Shown one piece after another: positions 53,701-64,000 of a DNA stretch of 64,000 nt (the first letter of the stretch is position 1; every line of letters starts with the position of its first letter). A model generated the notes under the pieces. It was not told the DNA's origin and did not search any database. It saw nothing but the letters and a program-made list of their open reading frames with translations. This stretch comes from Membranipora membranacea. Lineage: Eukaryota > Bryozoa > Gymnolaemata > Cheilostomatida > Membraniporidae. The stretch covers positions 11,534,001 through 11,598,000 of the forward strand of contig OU612075.1 of the NCBI GenBank assembly GCA_914767715.1, written 5' to 3'. The translations under genes were made by a program, and so were the position numbers.

Positions 53701-54016
53701 TGGCCAGAAATATTTTGGATATTGTTGTTGGATAGATAGCTGAACGCTTTTTGTTTGATTATATGCCCCTTCACTTCAATGGCAGCTATAGAACAAATCT
53801 CTGCATTTACAGACTGATGGACTACGCATTGATGGCAAGGAGGTTGTTGGCACCTGGCACAGGATCGGTAACTCTGACCACTCTGTCATCAACGTTGAAA
53901 TATCTCATCATGACCACACATCTGTCTCTCATGTGGAGAACGTTCCCTTCTCATGCTACTTGTATGGTGCTGCCGACAGGGAGAGTTACTCCATGCCTTG
54001 TGGAATTCAGATCTAA
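44782..54016 (+). CDS. secreted protein with three IgGFc-binding-like modules and Asp-rich linkers, 27 exons, complete
   Basis: Exons: 44782-44839, 45056-45198, 45465-45624, 45859-46062, 46308-46476, 46724-46925, 47202-47370, 47535-47670, 47850-48030, 48174-48306, 48511-48749, 48904-49035, 49164-49334, 49456-49555, 49837-50010, 50153-50334, 50488-50721, 50991-51153, 51316-51387, 51509-51691, 51862-52065, 52212-52330, 52482-52638, 52791-52966, 53095-53220, 53480-53668, 53813-54016; 1459 codons. The ATG sits in GCCATGG and opens a signal peptide (MDYFHLALTCLLFASTAA). Modules span about 21-474, 519-983 and 1015-1459; each carries SRDHL(V/A)EQ and ends near (G)ADRESY-like words (GMGDRESY, GVADRESY, GAADRESY). 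Each spans eight exons. The family is the N-terminal domain of FCGBP-like proteins; no transmembrane segment is seen. Linkers contain DGIDNDCDDLIDEE, DGIDNDGDGLIDED and DNDCDGLIDEE. The ligand is unknown; binding of IgG cannot be meant in an invertebrate. Confidence 0.93.
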
Positions 54017-54030
54017 AATGATTTTTAAAG

Positions 54031-54105
54031 AATAAAATCTCTTTTCTTAAAGTTGAATTTTTATTATCTTTTTTTTGCTGGTTTTTTAATGTTTACCATA
54101 ATAAA
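54031..54105 (+). terminator. polyadenylation signals of the plus-strand IgGFc-module gene
   Basis: AATAAA occurs at 54031-54036 and again at 54100-54105, 15 and 84 bases after the stop codon. The second lies in a stretch (TTTAATGTTTACCATAATAA...) that is conserved in the 3' UTR of the minus-strand paralogue. Confidence 0.65.
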
Positions 54106-54748
54106 GTTTTACTGTTACTTAATTCTCATCATGACTTCTTTGCACACAACCTTAGTCCATTAATTGGCAGATTAAATTAGGAAGGTTGCAATGCATTGGT
54201 AAATTTGGCTTCATGAACAATGCACTTAATTCCCATCAATAAAGTGATTCCATATATCACAGCACTGGCTTTGGGACATTAGAGCAGAAACTCTCCAGCA
54301 CTGCTGGGGCTGTGACTCTTGCAGCTAGGCTAGAAACTTCCAGCCGCTTTGAGCAGCCCGTTGAAAACAAAGATTAGGTGTTAAGCGTGTTCCACATGAT
54401 TTGAAAAAATGCGCAAGATATACATAAAACTTGCAAGCTTTTTTGAATGAGAAAAACTGAAAATCAATCTGTGGTCCAGCACTCTGCTGTAGTTGACCAC
54501 CAGACTGCAGAAGGTCTTTGAAACGGATATGATATAAAATGAATCGCGTATCGTCCTACCTGTGATGCAATGCTCCTATCAAACAAGTGTTTATCAGCAT
54601 GGAAATCTTTGTCTGCTTTTAACTAGTACTAACTACTAATCACGAAATGCTAACCATACACTCTCAATAAATAGCTGCAAACTAAGTGACCAATCAAATC
54701 TCACTGATAGAAAAAACAGGAGCTATATAACATCATCTGACTCCTACA

Positions 54749-56413
54749 ATTATTTTACGGTAACTGTAAATTGCTGAACAGGCTGAACAGCTGAACAGAA
54801 TTTCTCAGACTAAAATTTTTTGTATTCTTTTCTGTGGCTGACTATCACTTCACTTCCCAAACACATTCCTCCCAGCCAAATGATTTGATGAGTATAATGA
54901 GTCACTAAGTTCCTGTTGGCACCTAATATATTCATTTTAGGGCAATCACATAATAATATTACCGTAAGGTCGTGGATTGTAGCCGCATGGTTAATGTCCA
55001 TGAGTGGTTAAAACTTAGTCAAGCATACCGCGGTTGTAATAAGGGCATTGTTTCCAAATTCTATAGGCAGGTGGCTAATGAGTGAACACACATACTAACT
55101 CAGTTGTAACAAGCTAGTAGCGACTATATATCTCTTATTTTTATTAACAATATCCGACCTCAGAAGAGACATAAAATTGTTGAGCTCAATGTAGTGACCT
55201 TGACCTCAAGCAGTTGTTTGCCTCGTTACAACTACATAAGATTATCATCAAATTAGAAACGATCTGACCAATATTTAACCAATCAGCACTCTTCTTCTCC
55301 AACCAGTCAATGCAAAGCTTATTATTATTTATTTATTTATTTATTTATTGAGGTTTTCTAAAAGTTTATAATTAAAGCAAATTAAAAAATAACTTGTTGA
55401 CCTCACACACATTAACATAGATACAAAAAATGACTTTAATGACTTATGACTTAGGGCAGACAGAAATGTATCATAATGTTTTGTTTTGAAGAAGTAAGTA
55501 GGACAGCTGTGGGCTGTGGTCAGGTCTGTGCAGTGTGGTGGGAGGGCATTAGCATGTAACACATAGTGTGCACATTTCTTGATCATTATATTGCCTGGGC
55601 GGCTAGACATTGTGGTTAAATGACAGTGGGCTTGCTGGTGTGATATGGCCAAAATCTGTGTTTTGTTTCCTAAATTAACCCAGGCCTGTTCACCAACAAG
55701 CCACGTGGTTACAATACGCGACCTTACGGTATATGAATGTGGGTACATATCTAACCCTGAGCAGGCGTATGGCTATTCATGTAGGTTGCTGGACCGTATT
55801 TCTCATTTTTGATTGGTCCACAAGTTCAGAATCTGTTATAGCTGACCCTCGTGAACTTTTGTCAAGCAGCGCATGCCTGAGTTTTTGAAGGTCGTTACTG
55901 GTACGTCAATCATACGTAATGTAAACGCTGCAACATTTATAGCTTTATTTATATCCTGACACAAAGCTTTATACTGATGGCATATCTTCACAAATAGCCA
56001 CACTATGTGTTTTTCCACTGATCCATAAATCCATACCAATGAGGGCAAGCAAATGTAGCAATCAATATACTGAATCTGACCAAATCTAATGGTGTTTAGG
56101 AAACCAATTATTCTGCACAACGCCATCCTTTCATCTAGCCAGTCTTGACAAGCTTTGTTTGGGGGAGGGGTTGGGGGTTCCTTCCACCCATTCACTAAAT
56201 TTAATACCCAAAAGCTTATTATGGATAAAATAATAGAAAGAAGCAAAGGCAATTGCAAACTTAGTGTAAGCAGGGATAAGTAAAGTATCCATTAGAATAT
56301 AAGGAATTGTCATGACTTGTGCAAAATTGGCCAATCATGTATAGAATAAAAAAATAGTAGTCTGAGAAATTCTGTTCAGCCTGTTCAGCAATTTACAGTT
56401 ACCGATTATTTTA
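54749..56413. mobile_element. 1.65-kb DNA-transposon-like element with inverted termini and 9-bp target duplication
   Basis: The first 33 bases (54758-54790, CGGTAACTGTAAATTGCTGA...) are exactly the reverse complement of 56372-56404. Homology continues for about 14 more bases after an 8-base CTGAACAG duplication in the left arm. Both ends are flanked by ATTATTTTA (54749-54757 and 56405-56413), a 9-bp direct repeat. The interior holds two minus-strand open frames of 140 (55836-56258) and 135 codons (55341-55748) that I do not recognise, and a (TTTA)n run. A 9-bp duplication is typical of Mutator-like elements, with hAT (8) or Merlin (8-9) as alternatives. No transposase motif is visible, so it is probably non-autonomous. 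Confidence 0.8.
55321..55351 (-). repeat. (TTTA)n microsatellite, possibly a retroposon tail
   Basis: About six ATTT units lie directly 3' (on the minus strand) of an open frame ending at 55341, an arrangement like the (AATA)n tail of a LINE or SINE inserted in the DNA element. Confidence 0.6.
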
Positions 56414-59400
56414 GCATTGTACAATAGTCAATAGCAATCACAGCAGACGCTGGAACTGGAAACTAGACTAACCAAGGTACAAACAAGAAGTACAAATATT
56501 GTACACACTCGAATAGTTTAGTAAATACATTTAGAACTAACAAGTGAGTACAATATTTGAAAAAGGATACATATAATATGATATAAGATGTATATGTCTT
56601 AAACATGACAAAGAACTACCATGAACTGATGAAATTTTTCTAATTTATATATCCTGCTGCTCCACCTCCGATGTTTCATCATGATCAATTGGAGTTGAGT
56701 GAGTACGACGGAGCATGGCAGGCTAGTCCCACAGCAGCGTTAATATTATATAATCCATTGTTATAACATTGGTTTACCTTCAGGATGATGTTTTTCATTG
56801 CATTTTTAATTTTAATTAAATCCTTATATCTCCCTTATCACGTGTAAATAAGTATCTGTTTTCTTACATGGTTATTCACCTTTTATTTGCATTTACCACA
56901 AAACAGCGAAACAGCTTTATTTTAGTGTTTTGATTCCCAGTTGCGAAACATGTTAATTCATTACTGTCCGCACATCTCTGGGTGATTTGCAGTCCTTTGT
57001 GTGACCATAGCTATTTGCAGTGGGGTGACTGCCTCGGTGTGTCCGGTTATGTTAGTTTTGTTTTTGGGTCACATTGTCCGGCGTGAATCAATTTTCAAAC
57101 ATTGTGACAGTATCAAGCCCTATTTTTACCTTTTCTATTACTTTTGATGATTCCTGGTACAGTAACAACAACCACCATATAAAAGCACTGACTGACTAGA
57201 ATTCAGTTTACTAATCAGTGCTCGCTTGACACAGATTTTATCTATCGTTTGTCATATCAAACAAGCTACCAAAGAATACTACTGACAACGTATACAAAAG
57301 ACTACAGAGGTTAGTCTCCATCTCCGCTGACGGATGTTGACGTTCGAACCTTATATACTCATATACTCATCATTTGATGAACCTCACAATTAATTGCATG
57401 TCACATTTTATCCATCATTATCAACTATTGTCATTATTTACAGTTTTTACATGCAGAATCATAAAGGTTTCTCAATTCCGACGCTTCAATAAAGGAACAG
57501 TTAGATTCCAGCAAATGTTAATTGTCACTCTGATCTGCCATATTGAAAGCCACTTCTCCTTAAGTATATGGGGCCAGTAACACATGGAGTGAAATAATTT
57601 AGACATGATAAAAAAATTTCGGGTATGCTAAGTGTAAGTACCTGATAACTAATACATTGATATACATTTTTATATTATGATGTTTTACTACTTTTAGCTG
57701 ATAATGCCTTACTTTTCTAATTATCTTGAGATTATTTTATATTTTTATAGTTTTGGATTTTGATTTTAGATATTCAAGTGCTTGTTTGGACTTTGGATTT
57801 TTCATTTCATTTTAATGGATACTCATCCCCATTGTCAAGCGATACTCTGAATAAGATCAATCTATGCGGATGCTATTGATAAATCAAAACAGCCAGGATG
57901 ATGAAAAGATCACTATGTTAGGAGGAACAATAGTTAAACCAGAATAAGAATGTTCGAGAATCTCAGGTGGGTGTGCCTCACTTCCTTTTCAAAGTGCTGG
58001 GTAATTATCCCAACTTTTATTGAATAAATTATGTATACAAAGGGAACTAATTTATTAAATATTATTTAAATAGTGAAGAAGAGCACCAAAGAAAACCTAT
58101 TAGATACATAAAAAGCCCTGTCTAGAGCTATGGTTTAAGAATGTTCTAGAACTCTTCAGAAAGATGACAAGACCATTGTAAGCGGTAACAAAGAAAATGT
58201 TGCAATAATGTCGACATTTAAGCGACTCCTAAGATCGAATTAGATATGGAATAGGAACGACGCCTGCTGTGACCAATGAACTCCCTCTCTATGTCTGTGA
58301 CTATATAAAGAGCTGCAGAGACGCTTAACATGAGCTCATTTTGGAACAGCCTTGACGAAGGTTGTGTTATGTGCAATTTACTTGGAATAATTATAATTAA
58401 ATAAATGTCTACTCCACATCAAGAACTTGGTGAAATTACTGAATTACTCAGAAACATACATATTGAATTCCGGCCGAAGGGAGCGAGCAGCTTTCCGTCA
58501 GAAAAGTTGACGTGGTAAGTTTATCACAATTGTGAAAACTCTTATTAATATTGCGTGGCAATATTCAAGGTTGAAATTTGTTTGATAAAATAATTATTAT
58601 AAAGCTCCAGTTCAAGGCAAAGGTAAGTTCTTGGTTATATCGACTGATCATTGGTTATAATTTTGTTGAAGCTCCATCGTTATTGGCGAGTCTGCCATTT
58701 GTAATTTCCTGCAGAGGATCAAGTGAATCTTGTCTTATTGAAGGTGAAGTTGTCACTTCATACATTGATTTGTCCTGGCGAGCATTTAGCCAGAGTGTAC
58801 CGGTTATCTTATTACTAGTCGCGCTACCTTTGATTAAATCCAATATTTTATAACTGCAGTCATATTTATCCTTATTACCCATAATTATATTTTAATATTG
58901 AAATTTAGACGGTCATATTTAATTTCAAAGTACGGGCAACCACTTGTTCGTGACTCAACTACATCTTCAGGCTTAACCGTTGCAAGGCACAAATAATCAA
59001 GTTAGTGATTGCTTAGGTGGATTTCAGAGGTCCAAAAAGTTGAGAGTGCTAACCATTACACATTATATAATTACACCATTACACATTACACCATTACACA
59101 AAATTGAACCGAAATTTGCCTTGTGTCAATTCAATCAAAGCGATAATTTATAGTATTAATATTTGGATTAGAAATTAATATAACAAACACAAGAGGTGTG
59201 CAGGACGGGACCTTACACTCCTGTAATTAATATTAAAGTTACGGGAGTGTGCGTTACTCGTTCCTCACATTAGTGACTGTGAGGGAAGGGGATTGTAAAT
59301 CACCGAGGTACATTGTTTATTCCATATCAGTGATGTCAATCCCCGATATGCCTTTGGTGTTAGAAATGAGATTGCAGAAAGATTTAATTTGCTTAGCAAT

Positions 59401-60070
59401 AACCATCTCAGAGTTGATAACAGCGCTAATTCAGCGGTTCACTATTCATAAATTGAATACGAATACCCAAAAACCAATGCATGCCATAGTCTGGCAGTTT
59501 CTTATGATGCTCTTCTTGGCATGATGGTAAGCTAGTTATCTAAACTTTTTGTGGTCATTAAAGTTCATGCATGCTCCCGTTCAAAGCAAGTTATCCATTG
59601 TGTTGAATGGCGCAACTGCCAACTATGCCATCAGGATCAGAATTATTTGCACAAGACTACAAGGCGAGGATATGTCGGGGCAGGGCCTCTTTCATGAGCT
59701 GATCTCTGCAAAATTGACTCCGAATTCCGAAGCTATCTGATTGCCAACTGTTGTTGATGGTCGGTTTATACAGGGGCAGTCTCATTCTCCCCGACTAACA
59801 TTTCTTTCAGAACCTGAACCAAAAGTATCATCATTGCAAATGCACAAATCAGATATGATAGCCCAGTTTATCACGAGAGTCGGTATGGCAGGGCTATAGA
59901 TCAAAATGGTGACAGCCACCATTGATAAAGCTACCAATGATAAAGCCGCCAATGATTATAAAAGCTTAAAGCTAAAAATTAAGCTACCAAGGACGTTCAA
60001 AGCTACCAATCGAGAGCTGAGACAATGGAACATTTTGAGAGCCATCCAGCATTTGCTTCTAATTATAATT
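56414..60070. other. intergenic region between the two tail-to-tail IgGFc-module genes
   Basis: No exon of either paralogue and no recognisable protein domain is present. TATA-like words occur at 57178-57185 and 58302-58309, the second with a CCAAT box (see separate entry). Short imperfect AAAGCTACCAATGAT repeats occur at about 59920-60012. Confidence 0.5.
58273..58514 (+). promoter_or_regulatory. candidate RNA polymerase II promoter and first exon of unknown gene
   Basis: CCAAT at 58273-58277 and TATATAAAG at 58302-58310 are followed by an ATG at 58405 that opens 36 codons (MSTPHQELGEITELLRNIHI...) and ends at a consensus donor (GTAAGT, 58515). No second exon could be recognised, and the coding match is to nothing I know. 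It could also be the regulatory part of a solo LTR. Confidence 0.25.
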
Positions 60071-60114
60071 GTATGCTAAGAAATAGACAGGTGAGAATTA
60101 AGCAACAATAAAAC

Positions 60115-60120
60115 TTTATT
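60115..60120 (-). terminator. polyadenylation signal of the minus-strand IgGFc-module gene
   Basis: TTTATT (AATAAA on the minus strand) lies 88 bases beyond the stop codon, in the same conserved context (TTTACCAAAATAAAGTTTTA) as the second signal of the plus-strand paralogue. Confidence 0.7.
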
Positions 60121-60207
60121 TTGGTAAACATTAAAAATTTTAAACAACTTGGAAAAGAAAATAAAAATTTCACTCGACAAAATCGTTCATTATTTATGAT
60201 AAATGTT

Positions 60208-63200
60208 TTAAATATGAATTCCACACGGCATGGAGTAACTTTCCCTATCTGCAGCACCATACAAGTAGCATGAGAATGGGACGTTCTCCACATGAGAGAC
60301 AGATGTTCTCTCATGATGAGCCAACTCAACATTGATGACAGAGTGGTCAGAGTTTCCGATCCTGTGCCAGGTACCAACAACTTCCTTATCGTCAATGCGT
60401 AGTCCGCTAGTCTGTAAAATACAGTGAATTTGTATAATAGCTGCCACCAAATTTGAATGAAGTGGCATTATCATCATATCAAGAGAGGATATCAACAATA
60501 TCAACAATCGCCGTGGCTAGAATCCCAGGACCGCATTGGTCAGCATAAACAACAAACCTTGGTTCTTGGGACAATGAGCTGAACTACGTTGTTGTAGTCT
60601 CCACCATGATCTCCTCCGGTGTACACAGGTAGGGCAAATGAGTATCTGTTCTTCCTCAGGTCTTCTGGGACAAGCAACAGCATAGCAGGGTCACCTTGGC
60701 GGATAGCGTCTACTCCCTTTCTCCATGACCAGGTAACTCTTACAACCTACGATATGAACAGAGCACTGGGTTTAAAGTATCACCAATCACCAACCAAGAT
60801 CACTAAGCATCGTTTTACCACAAACGCAGCTGTGGGATAAAAGTCGGGTCCCATGTTATTGTGCATGTTGAAAAACAAGCTATTTTCCGAAAGCGCAGCC
60901 TCAATTACCTGGAACGGGTTGGGAGCGGAGAATCTGTAGTGGTGGTCCTCTCCACTTGGTAGGGAGAAAATGTTGTTGTGTTGTCCAACTAGGTTCTCTT
61001 GACGAGTGAATCCAGTCTCATCTTGGATGGTAAGCTGTCAAAAATATCATGGCAAGGAATTAGGTTAGGGTTTTTCATAACAAAGCAATGTTAAAATTGC
61101 TCGATCCAAGAACAGGCTCAAATAGTGGGATGAAAAGTTTTTTTCAAACATAACAGATAAAACGAAAATTCAACTATTAACACCACAGTGTTACTCACCG
61201 TTGTGTTGAACTTAGATACAAACAGGAAAACATCTCTGATATCGCCATCTCTGAGTGGAGATGAAGGTGCGTAGTACACTGTGCCCCAGTGGTTGTATGG
61301 CAACAGCTGCTCAGCCAAGTGGTCACGAGATCTCAGTGGCTCCTGTTCTGTGTCAACCATAGTTCTTACATTTCCTAAAGCAATAAGGTAGCACTGTAAT
61401 GTAAATATGGGTTGGCGTCAGGTGGAAAGAACAACCAGTGATACAAGAAAAGATTATAGCTAGCATAGCATAGTAACCATCCGTAACGGTCTTTCAAAAT
61501 GACCCACCTGAGAAAACGGCAACAGGCTTGTCTGAGGTCACCCTTGAACCGGTTAGACCTGTATGTGGGCTAAGGTTCTCAGTCTGGATCTGTGCAGACT
61601 CCCCAATATCAAGGAAGAAGTCGAAGGTCTCTCCTGCAAAGTGGGGCACGTCTTCGAAAGTTATCTGTAAAATCAACACATGTCAATCAATTTCATTGTA
61701 TTACTGTATCATCTGCATCGTCATCCGTTCAAGCATTCGGTTTCAGTATAATTTTCTAATAAGCTACTCTCAACCATCTTTTTCAATGCATTTGGTCACC
61801 TACCCTGCTTGGCAAATCTTCATCCAGATGAACAAACACATGGGTGTTATTCTCCAGAGGAGTGATGGCAAACTGCTGTTGTAGATAAGATGGGGAGTAG
61901 TGGACTGTATAGTATTCTGTGCCTACAAAGCGAGAACAATCAATTTTGTCATCTGTCAAGATACCATGCATGCAAGAATCCCATCGTGAAATTCTCATCA
62001 AGTTCTTAATATCCATCCATTCTATATATCCATTACCACATATGTACGTACCCAAAAGTTCTGAAGGCAACACGAGGAAGCAGTCATGAGAGAATTTCTC
62101 CTCGTTAGATCCGAACATGTCAAGAAGATGCTCCGACTTGACGATGACTCCTTGCTTGCTGATACCAGTTCCAATATGTCGGATCTGTGGTCTCAATCCA
62201 AAGTTCATTATGTGGTCACTGTCAACTCGCATGGTTCTGTCATAGGTGCTGTCTCCTACAAATGGAAGCAGACTTCAGTAGCATGTGCTAAGCACACCCA
62301 AAACCCTATTGCTGACAACCACATGTTGAAGGACATCTGCAGCCGGACATCCGGAAGTAATACGGAACGCGTTTCAAAGATAGCAAGGTAATAAGGTCCA
62401 TGACGATATACCCTAAAGTATTGAGGTTAAACTCAAGTGTGTACCTACCATCAAAGTGGAATTGAGGAGTTGACACTCTCAGTACTTGGTTATTGTAAGA
62501 AGCTCCATACAATCTCAGTGGGAAGTTGGCTGCTGGTTCTTCTACGGTATTCTCCATAAATACGGCCAGGTATGTGTGGTTGGTGGGCAGATATTGACAA
62601 TCCTCATCAAGCTTTCCATCATGATCATCGTCTATTAATCAAGCAAAGCAACAATTTGTCAAGATACTTTGGAATAAAGGTGCAAGATGTTTTGGAAGTT
62701 TCAAAATATAAAATGCGCTGCGGGGTATGTGATGTTACTCTATACCCTGCAGGCATACCACAGGGGAATAAATGAGGTGCTCACCGATTGCATATCTATC
62801 ATGGTCATCATCAGTTAGTCAACCAAAGCAATAATATCTTTTTATAATATATAATGTGCTGCAAGGTTTGTAGGCATACGACAGGGGAATAAAAAGAGGT
62901 GCTCACCGATTGCATTTCCACAGATTTCTTCATCAAACAAACCATCGCAATCGTTATCATGATGGTCGCCAACAACATCTACAATAAAAAATAGTCATGT
63001 TTGGTCGGGTATACTCCATCAAGACATATGCGCAAGTGTATCTCACATCGCAGCCACATTTGAACCTATAAGTGCTCACTAATAACTGAAACATAAATGA
63101 AGATGCTTACTTGGAGTGGGGATACAGAAGCGACGATCATGCAGTCTTAGAGCGATTGGGAAGCCATAAGACTCTCGGTCAGCTACTCCATATAGGAATC

Positions 63201-64000
63201 CAGTGTATATTACGGATGGCTCTGTGTGGCTCAGAGTATGCAGAGCAGATGGTAGCCTTATAGAACCAGCAACCTGGATTGAATAAGAAGCTATAGTAAT
63301 GACAATAGCCGAAGCTGTTGATAAATCCATCCATTTTAATGCAATGCCAACTGCCATGATTGTTGGGCAGAATTCAAGCAGCACTGTTGATGATACTTTT
63401 GGGTAGAAATCCACAACAATGAACATGGGCAGATGCTTTGGATATAACCTACCAGATGATGGGTGTTGTTAGGGTCTGGGACTGGGTGCCACTCTACGCC
63501 GCTCAATGATGTAGCGTTGTGGTCAAGTTCTAGTCCTTCTGTGTGCTCGCCATCAACTATGATCATCAGACTATGGAAAAGGTAGTCTTGTTGATTCTCC
63601 GAGTTGGAGATGGATGGAGTTAGGAAGGTGTAGTCTTTACTGTACTGCTCTAGTGGTGGGATCACCATAAGGACTGGATCTGCGAGCTGAAAAATATTTT
63701 AATTTGATATTAAATTTCAAGTTTAAGTGCTAATTTGAATTGGAACTTAATTTATCAGGTGAGAACATACAGGGCAGTATTTAGAAGCACTATGCACGGA
63801 AATCCCAGTTCAATAAGAGACTTTACCTCGGATCTTGATGCTTGACTGCGAGCCACTTGAACAACCAGGATTGGCTTGTCACTCTCTACATAGAAGGTCT
63901 GGTCAGATACAAACACGCTCAAGTCCTGGTGACACCCGGCACATGTGATGTTCATGGTGTTGCAGAGCACAGTGGGATTATCATGGAACATCTTGCATAC
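60208..64000 (-). CDS. paralogous secreted IgGFc-binding-module protein, 3' part (12 exons), 5' end beyond window
   Basis: Exons in transcript order: 64000(partial)-63827, 63686-63453, 63273-63111, 62978-62907, 62631-62449, 62255-62052, 61922-61804, 61664-61508, 61374-61199, 61034-60909, 60746-60558, 60411-60208. They encode about 666 residues, matching residues from about 793 of the plus-strand gene to its end. All eleven complete exons have the same lengths as their counterparts (234, 163, 72, 183, 204, 119, 157, 176, 126, 189, 204). Seen: VFVSDQTFYVESDKPILVVQ, GVADRESYGFPI, the linker DNDCDGLFDEE then DDDHDGKLDEDC, SRDHLAEQLLPYNHWG, and GAADRESYSMPCGIHI before the stop. The frame is intact, with no stops. 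It is presumably secreted like its paralogue, but the signal peptide is outside the window. Confidence 0.94.
62632..62906 (-). pseudogene. tandemly duplicated intron with a chimeric relic exon (62785-62811)
   Basis: Inside this intron, 27 bases on the minus strand read like the first ~16 bases of the downstream exon (62631) fused to the last ~11 bases of the upstream exon (62907), followed by the same donor GTGAGCACC. The flanking halves of the intron resemble each other (shared GCAGGCATACCACAGGGGAA and GGTGCTCACCGATTGCA words). The relic's acceptor AG is TG and it has an in-frame stop possibility, so it is probably skipped. Confidence 0.7.

Noticed and set aside
59249-59740. Two open frames of 91 and 63 codons near the minus-strand paralogue
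   Set aside because: No domain, no fitting splice sites and no counterpart near the plus-strand paralogue.

Overview
The window is AT-rich animal nuclear DNA. It holds five spliced protein genes with GT-AG introns of mostly a few hundred bases, a background of decayed LINE fragments, small inverted-repeat elements and microsatellites. There are no bacterial operons, rRNA genes or CRISPR arrays. The gene set (UXS1, a PR72-type PP2A B'' subunit, an FE65-type adaptor with WW and two PTB domains, and IgGFc-binding-domain secreted proteins) fits a metazoan. The IgGFc-binding/Asp-rich architecture and compact introns suggest a marine invertebrate, perhaps an echinoderm or hemichordate, but the species is inferred, not shown.

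Layout: (1) 1-1978 is mostly non-coding, with one weak candidate first exon of a PH-domain protein on the minus strand (608-653). (2) 1979-8225, plus strand: a complete 10-exon UXS1 gene of 425 codons. (3) 9669-25603, minus strand: a complete PPP2R3 gene of 13 coding exons (584 codons), with an alternative first exon at 22040-22588 and a 40-nt candidate cassette exon at 11195-11234 that would change the C terminus. (4) 25650-30741: intergenic, with a 5'-truncated LINE fragment and microsatellites. (5) 31461-43347, plus strand: a 12-exon FE65/APBB gene of 540 codons, with a broken LINE inside one intron. (6) 44782-54016, plus strand: a 27-exon secreted protein of 1459 codons made of three IgGFc-binding-like modules joined by Asp-rich, calcium- or copper-motif-like linkers. 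(7) 54017-60207: intergenic, carrying a 1.65-kb DNA-transposon-like element with inverted termini and a 9-bp target duplication. (8) 60208 to the window end, minus strand: a tail-to-tail paralogue of gene 6 whose eleven complete visible exons have exactly the same lengths.

The first three genes are conserved housekeeping or signalling genes with no obvious joint pathway: xylose-donor synthesis, PP2A targeting, and adaptor signalling from membrane proteins. The right-hand third is a young, locally duplicated family of secreted modular proteins and is the most unusual part of the window. All exon boundaries were derived by reading GT/AG sites and keeping the frame; the summed exons give whole, stop-free frames for all five genes (the last is truncated by the window edge).
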